DNA from: Streptococcus constellatus subsp. constellatus
GTDB taxonomy: Bacteria > Bacillota > Bacilli > Lactobacillales > Streptococcaceae
NCBI RefSeq assembly: GCF_023167545.1
Contig: NZ_AP014647.1
Span: 186,001-250,000, forward strand
Direction: 5' to 3'
Length of the DNA stretch: 64,000 bases
Both the position numbers and the translations under genes were made by a program. The notes below the pieces were generated by a model. That model was not told the origin of the DNA. It was given only the letters and a program-made list of their open reading frames with translations, and made no database searches. Shown in pieces: positions 30,437 through 39,236 of this stretch; the stretch's first letter is position 1, and each line of letters opens with the position of its first letter.

Positions 30437-30742
30437 ATGGCAAACTTAAATCGATACAAATTTATTTTCGGAAAGAAAAGCGTAACCTTAACAACAGAAC
30501 ACGATAATTTATTCATGGAAGAGGTCGAAAAGGTTGCGACAGAAAAATATCACGCAATTAAAGAAAAGATGCCTATGGCTGATGATGAAACACTAGCTAT
30601 TTTACTGGCAGTCAATAGCTTAGCGACACAATTGTCACGTGAAATTGAGTTTGATGACAAGGAGCAAGAGCTGGAAGAACTTCGTAAGAAAGTGCTAGAA
30701 GCCAACAAGCAAAAAGTGAGCGAGCAAGAGGAAACCGTATGA
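30437..30742 (+). CDS. zapA: Cell division protein ZapA
   Basis: ZapA promotes bundling of FtsZ filaments at mid-cell. The 101-residue protein has the N-terminal FGKKSVTLTTEHDNLFMEEV and a long C-terminal coiled coil (residues about 55-95, rich in Glu/Lys). AGGTG precedes the ATG. The stop overlaps the next start by 4 bases, and the zapA-cvpA-mutS2 order is common in streptococci. Confidence 0.88.
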   Translation: MANLNRYKFIFGKKSVTLTTEHDNLFMEEVEKVATEKYHAIKEKMPMADDETLAILLAVNSLATQLSREIEFDDKEQELEELRKKVLEANKQKVSEQEETV

Positions 30743-31287
30743 TTTCGTTAGTGATTTTGCTGATTTTAGCTTGGAGTTTTTACATTGGCTACTCGCGCGG
30801 AATTGTACTACAAACTTATTATACTATTTCGGCGGTCGTTTCAGCTATTATCGCAGGGCTACTATACCAATCTTTAGGTGAACAAATCAATCTTTTAGTA
30901 CCTTATGCGAGTGCCCAGGAAGGGACATTTACGTATTTTTTCCCAAGTAGCCAATTGTTCCAGTTGGACAAGGTATTTTATGCTGGTCTGGCTTATCTCG
31001 TCATTTATACGATTGTGTATAGTGTAGCTCGTTTTATTGGAATTTTTATCCACTTGGTTCCAAATAAAAAAGCTAAAGAGCGTTGGTACAATGTTGCTAG
31101 TGGTGTTTTAGCTCTTTGTGTTACCTTGTTTGGGATTCAAATGTTCCTAACCGTTTTGGCGACGATTCCCTTGCCAGTTGTTCAAAATCATCTCAATACA
31201 AGTAGTATAGCTCGTTTTATTATTAGTCACACACCGATTACTTCAGGAGTGTTAAAACAACTCTGGGTGACCAAAATCATTGGATAA
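30739..31287 (+). CDS. cvpA: CvpA family membrane protein
   Basis: This 182-residue protein has four hydrophobic segments (residues about 2-20, 28-46, 80-102, 122-142) and the CvpA-type start SLVILLILAWSFYIGYSRGI. CvpA was named for colicin V production in Escherichia coli. Its role here is not established, though envelope maintenance is often suggested. It overlaps zapA by 4 bases and ends at a terminator. Confidence 0.85.
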   Translation: MISLVILLILAWSFYIGYSRGIVLQTYYTISAVVSAIIAGLLYQSLGEQINLLVPYASAQEGTFTYFFPSSQLFQLDKVFYAGLAYLVIYTIVYSVARFIGIFIHLVPNKKAKERWYNVASGVLALCVTLFGIQMFLTVLATIPLPVVQNHLNTSSIARFIISHTPITSGVLKQLWVTKIIG

Positions 31288-31294
31288 TACAAAG

Positions 31295-31327
31295 ACTCAG
31301 TTGGTGGTGCTAGCTGAGTTTCTTTTT
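31295..31327 (+). terminator. Rho-independent terminator after cvpA
   Basis: The stem ACTCAG (31295-31300) with CTGAGT (31314-31319) is followed by TTCTTTTTC. Confidence 0.7.
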
Positions 31328-31346
31328 CATCGAGAAAGATAAGCAT

Positions 31347-33677
31347 ATGAATAGAAAAATTTTAGAAACATTAGAATTTGGGAAAATCAAGGCACTCTTT
31401 GAACCCTATCTGTTAACAGAACAAGGCCGTTTAGAGCTAGGACAGCTTTTTCCATCTAATAAACAGGAACGGTTGGAGACAGCATTTTTAGAAATGACGG
31501 ACATGCAGCAGATTTTTGTGCAACGTCCGCATTTCAGCTTAGCTGCGACTCAAGACATTACTGGACTGACCAAGCGTTTGGAGCTGGAAGGCGACTTAAA
31601 TATTGAAGAATTTCTTGCTCTGAAGCGTATTTTAACTGTCACGCAAGAATTAACTGATTTCTATGATAAGTTGGAAAATGTTGATTTGCAACGCTTGAAC
31701 CGTCTTTTTGAAAAATTACTGGCTTTTCCTAACCTGCAAGGATTGCTGCAAGCCATCAATGAGGGTGGATTTGTCGAAAGCTTTGCGAGTGACAATTTAG
31801 CTCGCATTCGCCGGAAAATTCAAGAAAATGAAGTTCAAGTGAGAGATATTTTGCAAGATATTCTCAAAACGAAGGGCGATATGTTGGTAGATCAAGTAGT
31901 AGCCAGTCGAAATGGTCGCAATGTTTTGCCAGTTAAGAATACATTTCGTAATCGGATTTCAGGCGTGGTACATGATATTTCTGCTAGTGGAAATACAGTA
32001 TATATCGAGCCGAGGGCGGTAGTCAACCTCAATGAAGAAATCACCAATGCGCAGGCAGACGAGCGTCATGAGATTCTACGTATCTTGCAAGAGTTGTCCG
32101 ATCGAATACGTCCTCATATTGTTGAAATTGCTAATAACGCTTGGATTATTGGGCATTTGGATCTAGTTCGGGCAAAAGTGTGTTTTATGCAGGAGAGAGG
32201 CGCGGTGGTGCCGATGCTGTCTGATAGTAAGTATATTCGCCTGCTCCATGTTACTCATCCCTTGATAGAAAATGCAGTGGCTAATGATTTGTACTTTGCA
32301 TCGGATTTAACGGAAATCGTCATTACTGGTCCTAATACAGGTGGGAAGACAATTATGCTGAAGACCTTGGGCTTGGCTCAGCTCATGGCGCAGTCTGGTC
32401 TGCCTATTTTGGCGGATAATGGTAGTCGAGTGGGGATTTTTGACCAAATTTTTGCCGACATCGGAGATGAGCAGTCTATTGAGCAGAGCTTATCGACTTT
32501 CTCTAGCCACATGACCAATATTGTTGCCATTTTAGAGCAGTCAGACGAAAATTCTTTGGTGCTTTTGGACGAGCTGGGAGCTGGAACCGATCCGCAGGAA
32601 GGAGCAGCTCTTGCAATGGCTATCCTTGAGGACTTGCGGCTGCGGCAGGTCAAGACAATGGCAACGACTCATTACCCAGAGCTTAAGGCTTATGGGATTG
32701 AAATGGCTGGCGTACAAAATGCTAGCATGGAGTTTGATACGGCAAGTCTAAGACCAACTTATCGCTTTATGCAGGGAGTGCCGGGCTGCTCCAATGCCTT
32801 TGAGATCGCAAGGCGTTTAGGTCTATCTGATAGAGTGGTCAAGGATGCTCAAGAATTGACCGATACGGACAGCGATGTTAATCGAATCATTGAGCGACTG
32901 GAGGAGCAAACGCTGGAAAGCCGCAAGCGCTTAGACAATATCCGTGAGGTTGAGCAGGAAAATCTCAAATTTAACCGAGCACTTAAAAAACTTTACAATG
33001 AGTTTAACCGAGAGAAAGAAACCGAGCTCAATAAGGCACGGTTGGAAGCTCAGGAAATTGTTGATCTGGCTTTGTCAGAGAGTGAGAGCATTCTCAAAAA
33101 TCTCCATGATAAGTCCAGTCTTAAACCGCATGAGATTATCGAAGCCAAAAGCCAGCTGAAAAAATTAGCTCCGGAAACGGTGGACTTGTCACAGAATAAA
33201 GTGCTGAAACAAGCTAAAAAAGCACGGAAACCAAAGGTGGGAGACGATATTCTGGTGATTAGCTACGGTCAGAGAGGGACACTTGTCAATCAGCTCAAGG
33301 ACGGCCGGTGGGAAGCACAAGTTGGACTCATCAAAATGACCTTGGAGGAAGCAGAGTTTAATCTGCTCAAATCCGAAAAAGAACAACCTAAGCGCAAGCA
33401 GGTCAATGTGGTGAAACGAACAACCACAAGCGGACCAAGAGCCCGACTGGATTTGCGAGGAAAACGTTATGAAGAAGCCATGCAAGAGCTGGACACCTTT
33501 ATCGACCAAGCCCTGCTCAACAATATGGCACAGGTGGACATTATCCACGGAATTGGGACAGGCGTCATTCGCGAAGGCGTCACCAAATATCTCCGCCGTA
33601 ACAAGCATGTCAAGAGTTTTGGCTATGCACCGCAAAATGCCGGAGGCAGCGGAGCAACGATTGTGGTGTTTAAGTAA
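31347..33677 (+). CDS. mutS2: Endonuclease MutS2
   Basis: MutS2 is a MutS-like ATPase with a nuclease domain. It limits recombination and, in Bacillus subtilis, acts in rescue of collided ribosomes. The 776-residue protein lacks the mismatch-recognition domain. It has Walker [15 protein letters not shown] near residue 330, Walker [22 protein letters not shown] near 403, a long coiled coil (about 510-640), and a C-terminal Smr domain ([16 protein letters not shown] to [13 protein letters not shown]). It begins about 20 bases after the cvpA terminator. Confidence 0.95.
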   Translation: MNRKILETLEFGKIKALFEPYLLTEQGRLELGQLFPSNKQERLETAFLEMTDMQQIFVQRPHFSLAATQDITGLTKRLELEGDLNIEEFLALKRILTVTQELTDFYDKLENVDLQRLNRLFEKLLAFPNLQGLLQAINEGGFVESFASDNLARIRRKIQENEVQVRDILQDILKTKGDMLVDQVVASRNGRNVLPVKNTFRNRISGVVHDISASGNTVYIEPRAVVNLNEEITNAQADERHEILRILQELSDRIRPHIVEIANNAWIIGHLDLVRAKVCFMQERGAVVPMLSDSKYIRLLHVTHPLIENAVANDLYFASDLTEIVITGPNTGGKTIMLKTLGLAQLMAQSGLPILADNGSRVGIFDQIFADIGDEQSIEQSLSTFSSHMTNIVAILEQSDENSLVLLDELGAGTDPQEGAALAMAILEDLRLRQVKTMATTHYPELKAYGIEMAGVQNASMEFDTASLRPTYRFMQGVPGCSNAFEIARRLGLSDRVVKDAQELTDTDSDVNRIIERLEEQTLESRKRLDNIREVEQENLKFNRALKKLYNEFNREKETELNKARLEAQEIVDLALSESESILKNLHDKSSLKPHEIIEAKSQLKKLAPETVDLSQNKVLKQAKKARKPKVGDDILVISYGQRGTLVNQLKDGRWEAQVGLIKMTLEEAEFNLLKSEKEQPKRKQVNVVKRTTTSGPRARLDLRGKRYEEAMQELDTFIDQALLNNMAQVDIIHGIGTGVIREGVTKYLRRNKHVKSFGYAPQNAGGSGATIVVFK

Positions 33678-33746
33678 ATAGAGAGTTGATGAACAAAGCA
33701 AGGCTATTCAGGATAAAAAAAGAAAGATAGAAGAGAGGAAACATTT

Positions 33747-35165
33747 ATGAGACAAAAAGGTATGCAAGATTCTTGTACGACGATTTTAGTTGGGAAAAAA
33801 GCGAGTTATGATGGTTCAACTATCGTTGCACGTACAGAAGATTCACAAAATGGTGTGTTTACGCCCAAGAAATTTATTGTTGTTAGCCCAGAAGATCAGC
33901 CGCGGCATTACAAATCTGTGCTGTCAACCTTTGAGATAGATTTACCGGACAATCCAGTCCGCTATACAGCAGTACCTGACGCCATTCCTAAGGACGGGAT
34001 TTGGGGCGAAGCAGGCATCAATGTTTACAATGTAGCCATGAGCGAGACAGAGACGATTACCACGAATAGTCGAGTATTGGGAGCCGATCCTTTGGTGGCG
34101 ACTGGTATCGGAGAAGAAGACATGCTGACCTTGGTGTTGCCTTATATCAAAACGGCGCGTGAGGGCGTGCTGCGCTTGGGAAAGATTCTTGAAGAATACG
34201 GCACTTATGAGTCAAACGGGATTGCCTTTTCTGATGTGGACGAAATCTGGTGGTTGGAGACAATCGGCGGACATCACTGGATGGCACGACGCGTGCCTGA
34301 CGATGCCTATGTGACCAATCCAAACCAGCTAGGCCTTGATTATTTTGAATTTGATAACCCAGAGCATTTCCTCTGCCATCCAAATCTTAAAAGTTTTATC
34401 GAGGAAAATCATCTCAATCTTAATTACTCGAATGAGGGCTTCAATCCGCGCTATGCTTTTGGTAGCCAGAAGGACAAGGATCGCCATTACAATACACCGC
34501 GGGCTTGGGATATTCAGCGTTTTCTCAATCCGGAAATTGAGCAAGACCCACGCTCCTTTTTCCTTCCTTGGTGCCAAAAACCATACCGTAAAATCACGAT
34601 TGAAGATGTCAAGTATGTTCTCAGCGGTCATTATCAAGACTCTCCTTATGATCCTTATGACTTAGAAGGTACATCTCACAGTCAGCGGACCTTCCGCACG
34701 ATTGGGATCAACCGTACAAGTCAAACGTCGATTTTACAGTTGAGACCCAATAAACCGCAAGAAACGACAGGCGTTCAATGGTTGTCCTATGGTTCTATGC
34801 CTTACAATACGGCGGTGCCTTTCTTTACCCAAGTCTCTACAACACCAGCCTACTTTGCCAACACGACGGACAAGGTTTCGACGGATTCCTTCTACTGGAC
34901 CAATCGCTTAATTGCTGCTTTGGCTGATGCTCATTTTTCTAGTCATCTGGGAGATTTAGATGATTACCAAGAAACAACCATGGCTCTGGGGCATGAAATG
35001 ATTGGTCGAGTTGACCGATCTTTGGCAAATGGCGATCCAGTTGACTTTGAAGCAGAAAACCAGACGATAAGTGATAAAGTACAAGAAGCAACTGACCAAC
35101 TTCTAGATAAAATCCTCTTAGACGCTAGCAACTTGATGACGAATCATTTTTCTTTGAGTGACTAA
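33747..35165 (+). CDS. pepDA: C69-family dipeptidase
   Basis: The 472-residue N-terminal-nucleophile hydrolase of the PepD/C69 family cleaves dipeptides. The likely nucleophile is Cys10 in [15 protein letters not shown], and [33 protein letters not shown] and [15 protein letters not shown] are typical. AGAGAGGAAA lies upstream of the ATG. The coding region is more GC-rich than its neighbours, as is the 3' part of mutS2. It is monocistronic. Confidence 0.9.
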   Translation: MRQKGMQDSCTTILVGKKASYDGSTIVARTEDSQNGVFTPKKFIVVSPEDQPRHYKSVLSTFEIDLPDNPVRYTAVPDAIPKDGIWGEAGINVYNVAMSETETITTNSRVLGADPLVATGIGEEDMLTLVLPYIKTAREGVLRLGKILEEYGTYESNGIAFSDVDEIWWLETIGGHHWMARRVPDDAYVTNPNQLGLDYFEFDNPEHFLCHPNLKSFIEENHLNLNYSNEGFNPRYAFGSQKDKDRHYNTPRAWDIQRFLNPEIEQDPRSFFLPWCQKPYRKITIEDVKYVLSGHYQDSPYDPYDLEGTSHSQRTFRTIGINRTSQTSILQLRPNKPQETTGVQWLSYGSMPYNTAVPFFTQVSTTPAYFANTTDKVSTDSFYWTNRLIAALADAHFSSHLGDLDDYQETTMALGHEMIGRVDRSLANGDPVDFEAENQTISDKVQEATDQLLDKILLDASNLMTNHFSLSD

Positions 35166-35361
35166 CTCTGCTCTGTAACACATTCTGTCACAATCGATGA
35201 TTAATCTTAAGAACTTGCTGATTTATAAAAGACTATTTCTGGAATTATTGAATGCTAATCTGCTCCGTAGCAAATATTTTGCAAATTTCTCTTTTTAGTG
35301 TAGAATGTTGTCAAGAAATGAAATAGAGCGATGGCATCGGTCATCGTCAGAGGAGAACAAT

Positions 35362-35676
35362 ATGGTAACAGCAATTACAGATGCAAATTTTGCAGAAAAA
35401 ACAAAAGATGGACTTGTCCTCATTGACTTTTGGGCAGCATGGTGTGGTCCTTGCCGCATGCAAACACCGATTTTAGAGAAATTAGCTGAAGAAGTGCATG
35501 AAGATGAATTGAAGATTTTCAAAATGGACGTGGATGCAAATCCAGCCACACCAGCTGAATTTGGGATTATGTCTATTCCAACACTTCTCTTTAAAAAAGA
35601 TGGGCAAGTAGTGAAAAAACTGGTTGGTGTTCATTCAAAAGATCAGTTGAAAGCTATTGTAGCGGAATTGAGCTAA
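35362..35676 (+). CDS. trxA: Thioredoxin
   Basis: TrxA is a small redox protein that reduces disulfides of ribonucleotide reductase and other targets. The 104-residue sequence has the active site C28-G-P-C31 in WAAWCGPCRM and the cis-proline motif MSIPTL. The ATG at 35362 follows AGGAG by 6 bases; an in-frame ATG at 35305 has no ribosome site and is rejected. It is followed at once by the IS1182-family element. Confidence 0.95.
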   Translation: MVTAITDANFAEKTKDGLVLIDFWAAWCGPCRMQTPILEKLAEEVHEDELKIFKMDVDANPATPAEFGIMSIPTLLFKKDGQVVKKLVGVHSKDQLKAIVAELS

Positions 35677-35691
35677 TGATCCTATCAAAAA

Positions 35692-37408
35692 GAGTCTGGG
35701 ACAATAGTCCCTTTGCTACAAAAAAAGCAACGGATTTGCCGTTGCTTTTTGCATGGTTACGATAGTCTTGGTAAAATAGAATTGCCCAATAAACCATTTA
35801 GAAAGGCTATCCCATGCATATTCACTATAACACAAATCAAACAACTTTACCACTAGAAATCAGTTCTTTCTTGCCACAAGACCATCTCGTCTTTACTATT
35901 GAAAAAGTGGTGAATGCCTTGGAGGATCGTCACTTCCACACGTTCTATCATAACTTTGGTCGCCCGTCTTATCACCCTAAAATGCTTTTAGCCGCTCTAC
36001 TATTTGCCTACTCGCAAGGGATTTTCTCTGGACGAAAAATCGAAAAAATGATGATTGAAAATCTGGCTATGCAGTACCTAACAGGACAGTTGGTTGTCAG
36101 CTATCGCACCATCAATCGTTTTCGAGTCGCTGAAGGAATGGAAGAGCTCATTCGTGATCTTTTCATCGACCTCAATCTTCGTTTAAAAATGGAAGAGTTA
36201 GTGACCTTAGATTGTCTGTTTATTGACGGGACTAAGATTGAAGCCAACGCTAACAAGTATAGTTTCGTGTGGAAAAAGGCCACAGACAAGTTTTCCGTCA
36301 AACTTCAAGAACAGATACAGGTCTATTTTCAAGAAGAAATCACTCCCCTTATCCATCAGGCCATTAGGCTGGACGAAGAAGAACCGATTGCTTCAGAGCA
36401 GTTGATTGAATTCGCTCAAGTCCTCGAAGAAGAATTGGAAAAACTGAACCAAGACATTGAGGAGACACCCGTTAAAGGAAAGGATGAACGTAAAACTCAA
36501 CGTCGGAAACTCAAGAAAGTCCTGCGTAAAGTCAAGGATGATTTTTCAGTACGTGCTGAAAAATATGAAGGCTACCAAGAGACATTTGAAGGGCGTAACA
36601 GCTTTTCCAAAACAGATACAGATGCCACTTTTATGCGGATGAAAGAAGACCACATGAAGAATGGTCAACTCAAGGCTGCTTACAATCTTCAAATCGCTAC
36701 TGAAAATCAATTTGTTCTTCATTATGATGTCTTCTCAAATCCGACAGATACCAAGACTCTCCTGCCATTCCTTGAAACTTATCCACATGACTTGAAGACC
36801 GTTGTCGCAGATGCCGGCTATGGAAGTGAAGAGAACCTCCTTCGTTTAGATGAAAATGAGGTGAACCATCTGATTAAATATGCCATGTTTGATCAGGAAC
36901 AGAAGAAAGGGTATAAACAGTCGGCTAGAAACTTAGCGAATTGGTACTATGATGACAAGGAGGATAGCTACACTCATCCTGATGGCTGGTGCTATCGTTT
37001 TCATCATATCAAACATCAGAAAACACAGACGGACTTTCAACAGGAAATCAAGGTTTACTACGCTGATGAACCTAAATCAGCCCCTCAAAAGGGACTATAT
37101 ATCAACGAACGTTATCAACACTTAAAAGCTAAAGAATGCCAAGCGCTTTTCTCTCCCGAAGGTAGACAGATTTTCAATCAACGTAAGATTGATGTGGAAC
37201 CTGTCTTTGGGCAGATAAAGGCTTGTTTGGGTTACAAGAGATGTAACCTAAGAGGCAAGCGTCAGGTGAAAATTGACATGGGATTAGTGCTCATGGCCAA
37301 TAATCTCCTTAAATACAATAAGAGAACGACTCAAACTTAAAAAGCTAGAGTTCCATAATTGGGAATCTCTAGCTTTTTTGTGACTGAGAACTATTTTGTC
37401 TCAGACTC
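35692..37408 (+). mobile_element. IS1182-family insertion sequence, apparently complete
   Basis: The ends carry imperfect inverted repeats, GAGTCTGGGACA at 35692-35703 and TGTCTCAGACTC at 37397-37408, around one intact transposase gene. Internal hairpins near each end (GCAACGG / CCGTTGC at 35727-35745; AAAAAGCTAGAG / CTCTAGCTTTTTT at 37340-37379) would stop transcription entering or leaving it. About 1.7 kb is the usual size. Exact ends and a target duplication were not resolved. Confidence 0.75.
35814..37340 (+). CDS. IS1182-family transposase
   Basis: The 508-residue DDE transposase has the N-terminal domain typical of IS1182 (FTIEKVVNALEDRHFHTFYHNFGRPSYHPKML). Its core includes LDCLFIDGTKIEANANKYSF, TDTDATFMRMKEDHMKNGQLKAAYN and VVADAGYGSEENL. 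The C-terminal block is IDVEPVFGQIKACLGYKR. The frame is full length with no lesion, so it may be active. Confidence 0.93.
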   Translation: MHIHYNTNQTTLPLEISSFLPQDHLVFTIEKVVNALEDRHFHTFYHNFGRPSYHPKMLLAALLFAYSQGIFSGRKIEKMMIENLAMQYLTGQLVVSYRTINRFRVAEGMEELIRDLFIDLNLRLKMEELVTLDCLFIDGTKIEANANKYSFVWKKATDKFSVKLQEQIQVYFQEEITPLIHQAIRLDEEEPIASEQLIEFAQVLEEELEKLNQDIEETPVKGKDERKTQRRKLKKVLRKVKDDFSVRAEKYEGYQETFEGRNSFSKTDTDATFMRMKEDHMKNGQLKAAYNLQIATENQFVLHYDVFSNPTDTKTLLPFLETYPHDLKTVVADAGYGSEENLLRLDENEVNHLIKYAMFDQEQKKGYKQSARNLANWYYDDKEDSYTHPDGWCYRFHHIKHQKTQTDFQQEIKVYYADEPKSAPQKGLYINERYQHLKAKECQALFSPEGRQIFNQRKIDVEPVFGQIKACLGYKRCNLRGKRQVKIDMGLVLMANNLLKYNKRTTQT

Positions 37409-37415
37409 CTTTTTG

Positions 37416-37445
37416 TGATAAAAATAGAGGGGCATTTGCCCCTCT
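37416..37445 (-). terminator. Terminator of the small minus-strand membrane-protein gene
   Basis: A 9-bp perfect stem AGAGGGGCA / TGCCCCTCT with a 2-nt loop is followed on the minus strand by ATTTTTATC. A second small hairpin (CTCTGC / GCAGAG) lies between it and the small gene's stop. Confidence 0.7.
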
Positions 37446-37468
37446 ACCTCTCTGCTAAGGCAGAGATA

Positions 37469-37639
37469 TTAATGATTCTCTTTATCTAGCCAACGATAAA
37501 CAATGTATGCAGAAGAAGTAGTTGCAATAGTAATCCACCATCTAAATGGAATTTTTAAAAATCTAGTTAATACGAATATAATGATCAAAGCCAGAATGTT
37601 ATACATAAACAATTCTTTAAAGTATTTATTTCTTTTCAT
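37469..37639 (-). CDS. Small two-helix membrane protein, 56 residues
   Basis: A minus-strand frame starts MKRNKYFKELFMYNILALII and continues with a second hydrophobic stretch (WWITIATTSSAYIVY), ending RWLDKENH. Both ends are charged, and a strong terminator follows. It has no ribosome binding site of its own and starts 10 bases after the stop of a 15-codon frame that does have one, so translation is probably coupled. I do not recognise the family. The local organisation (site, peptide, membrane protein, terminator) argues that it is a real gene. Confidence 0.5.
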   Translation of the reverse strand: MKRNKYFKELFMYNILALIIIFVLTRFLKIPFRWWITIATTSSAYIVYRWLDKENH

Positions 37640-37649
37640 AAATCAAATA

Positions 37650-37697
37650 TTAAAAATTGATTCGTCCATTATTTGGGACAGCATCTCTTGGTTTCAT
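37650..37697 (-). CDS. 15-residue peptide or leader frame (MKPRDAVPNNGRINF)
   Basis: The frame starts with ATG at 37697, preceded on the minus strand by AGGAAAGGATAACT, a good ribosome binding site at normal spacing. It ends TAA at 37650 and is followed 10 bases later by the 56-residue membrane protein. It could be a leader that couples translation, or a short functional peptide. It is hydrophilic with no signal sequence. Confidence 0.4.
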   Translation of the reverse strand: MKPRDAVPNNGRINF

Positions 37698-37775
37698 AGT
37701 TATCCTTTCCTAAAATTAGAAGTAAAAAAGTAGTAATAGTATTTTGATAATATTTAGATATGGTTGTATTTGTAG

Positions 37776-38003
37776 AATAATTATTTTAATGATTGTTGTC
37801 GTATTACAAATCGTGCATTTGAGTTGGCTAGGAAGTTGAAACGTTATGATCAATTGGGCTTCTCGCAGGTTCGGTTGGGTATCTGTAGGCATGACGAACA
37901 GTTAATTACTCAAGGGCTACAGTTATTAGAATTAACAAGGGAATTAGAATTTCATCGTATCCTTACAGAAGAAGTTCGTCATTTCCATCGTTCGGATTTT
38001 TAA
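37776..38003 (+). pseudogene. C-terminal gene fragment, regulator-like
   Basis: An open frame with no start codon encodes RITNRAFELARKLKRYDQLG, then FSQVRLGICRHDEQLITQGL and QLLELTRELEFHRILTEEV, ending RHFHRSDF. The helical, Leu-rich pattern resembles the TPR tail of Rgg/MutR-type or similar regulators, but I cannot name it. It lies next to an IS element and a repeat array, so it is probably debris of a deleted gene. Confidence 0.4.
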
Positions 38004-38042
38004 TCATTCTTTTTCAGAAAATTTCCTATAATTTCCCATTCA

Positions 38043-38051
38043 TGTTATACT
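38043..38051 (+). promoter_or_regulatory. Possible extended -10 promoter reading into the repeat array
   Basis: TGTTATACT (TG-N-TATACT) lies about 20 bases before the first degenerate repeat. No terminator is seen between here and the DUF6261-type gene, so the array would be within that gene's 5' leader of about 300 bases. The -35 is poor. Confidence 0.4.
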
Positions 38052-38071
38052 AAATGAGATGATTTTTCTGA

Positions 38072-38317
38072 ATTTTGTTGACTGATGAGGTGAAACGAGA
38101 CAATTTCACTTCGTCCGCGCGGCTGACAAGGCAAACGGCTTGTAGTTCAGACCGTCCGCCCGGCGGACGAGATAAATTTCTTTTGATTCATGCTGTCCGC
38201 CGAGCGGACGGAGTAAACCAAAAGGAAGAGAAACTTTCCGCCGAGCGGACGAAGCAAACGAAAAGTAGTTGAGGTCATCCGCCGCGCTGACGGAAAAAGG
38301 AGAGGTCATTGAGACTG
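38072..38317 (+). repeat. 41-bp-period array of GC-rich palindromes
   Basis: Five 15-bp palindromic cores start at 38113, 38154, 38195, 38236 and 38277, exactly 41 bases apart each time. The best form is GTCCGC-CGA-GCGGAC (six-base-pair stem, three-base loop). Each core is followed by a conserved tail like GRAGYAAAC and then 17 bases that differ between units. The first and last cores are degenerate (GCTGAC in place of GCGGAC). A sixth, partial unit at 38072 keeps only the tail (GAGGTGAAAC). The GC content stands out sharply from the AT-rich surroundings. Because 41 is not a multiple of three, this is not a coding repeat. No cas gene is in the window. Confidence 0.85.
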
Positions 38318-38356
38318 TTGCTTTAAGTGACAAGTAAAAGAGGAAAGAAGGAATGT

Positions 38357-39097
38357 ATGAAGCAAGAAAAGCTCATTGGACTTAAAATTAGCAATCTCCG
38401 CTCAGCCGAGTTTGTTCAGTTTATCACTCGGTTTTTGGATGATGTGGAAAAAGAAGGGTTAGACTTCAAAAATGAAGAAGTGTTAGCTGCTTTGGTAAAG
38501 AAGCTAAAAGCGGCTCTGCCATCTTATCAGGCTTCGCTGGGTCAGATTCGGGCGAGCGAAAAGTCAGCTTCGATTAGCGCGGCTGACGAGTTGCGTGACG
38601 CGGATTTGCAAGCTCTTCGTGATGCGATTAAGCCTTATCGAGCAGCCAAGCGTGAAGAGGAAAAGTCAGCGTATGAAAGTTTGAAACGCCTCTTTGAGCA
38701 GTACAAGGGTGCACACACCAAGCACTACGAGGAAGAAACAGCCCTCATTGACAGCTTGCTGGAAAAACTCAAAACAGCCCCCTATAAGGAGCAGGTGGGG
38801 ACTTTGGCGATTGGGAAATTTGTCGACAATCTGACGGAGAGCCACGCCGCTTTTGAGCAACTCTTTGCCTCGCGCTCACAAGAGAAGTTACAAAAAGTGA
38901 GCTATGATGTCAAACAATTGCGCAAAGAAGTGGCGACGCCTTACCAACAGTTGGCAGACTATGTCGAAATTTTAAGTCAGGTCAAATCCGATGAGTTTTA
39001 CCAAAATGTCCTTTCCGTACTCAACAACAGCCGCAAACATTATGCGGATATCCTTGCCCGCCGCAAGGGGAAAGTGCCTAAAGTAGAAGTGAACTAA
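38357..39097 (+). CDS. DUF6261-type protein
   Basis: The 246-residue protein is soluble and almost entirely helical (Lys/Glu/Ala-rich, start MKQEKLIGLKISNLRSAEFVQ). I assign it to the DUF6261 family from memory; no function is known. The ATG at 38357 follows AAGGA by 5 bases; an in-frame start at 38327 is weaker. The segment at 38577-38590 (GCGCGGCTGACGAG) matches 13 of 14 bases of repeat unit 1 in the upstream array, so gene and array share sequence. GC content is higher than in flanking genes, which may indicate transfer. Confidence 0.7.
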   Translation: MKQEKLIGLKISNLRSAEFVQFITRFLDDVEKEGLDFKNEEVLAALVKKLKAALPSYQASLGQIRASEKSASISAADELRDADLQALRDAIKPYRAAKREEEKSAYESLKRLFEQYKGAHTKHYEEETALIDSLLEKLKTAPYKEQVGTLAIGKFVDNLTESHAAFEQLFASRSQEKLQKVSYDVKQLRKEVATPYQQLADYVEILSQVKSDEFYQNVLSVLNNSRKHYADILARRKGKVPKVEVN

Positions 39098-39108
39098 TTA
39101 AAAAATGA

Positions 39109-39132
39109 GGTTGGGATCTTCCCAACTTTTTT
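39109..39132 (+). terminator. Rho-independent terminator
   Basis: The stem GTTGGGA / TCCCAAC with loop TCT is followed by TTTTTT, after the DUF6261-type gene. Confidence 0.8.
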
Positions 39133-39206
39133 GTACTCGTAGATGAGGTGAAAGCCAGATAAATTATCCTTGACGACAGAGTACGTGCGCCGATAAGACT
39201 CGGATA

Positions 39207-39215
39207 TGGTATAAT
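39207..39215 (+). promoter_or_regulatory. Extended -10 promoter of the MscS gene
   Basis: TGGTATAAT (TG-N-TATAAT) lies 22 bases before the start codon, with AGGAGG between. No good -35 is present, as is common with extended -10 elements. Confidence 0.6.
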
Positions 39216-39236
39216 AGAAATAAGTAGGAGGTAGCT

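Noticed and set aside
37503..37733. Plus-strand 76-codon frame
   Set aside because: It lies antisense to the better supported minus-strand peptide and small membrane protein, and has no ribosome site.
38113..38317. The regular array as a classical CRISPR
   Set aside because: Repeats with their tail are about 24 bases but the variable segments are only 17 bases, the cores vary between units, and no cas gene is in the window.
38075..38333. Reading frames on both strands across the array (SARLTRQ, VRRADGVNQK type peptides)
   Set aside because: They arise from the repeated palindromes. The 41-base period changes frame at each unit, and no ribosome site supports them.
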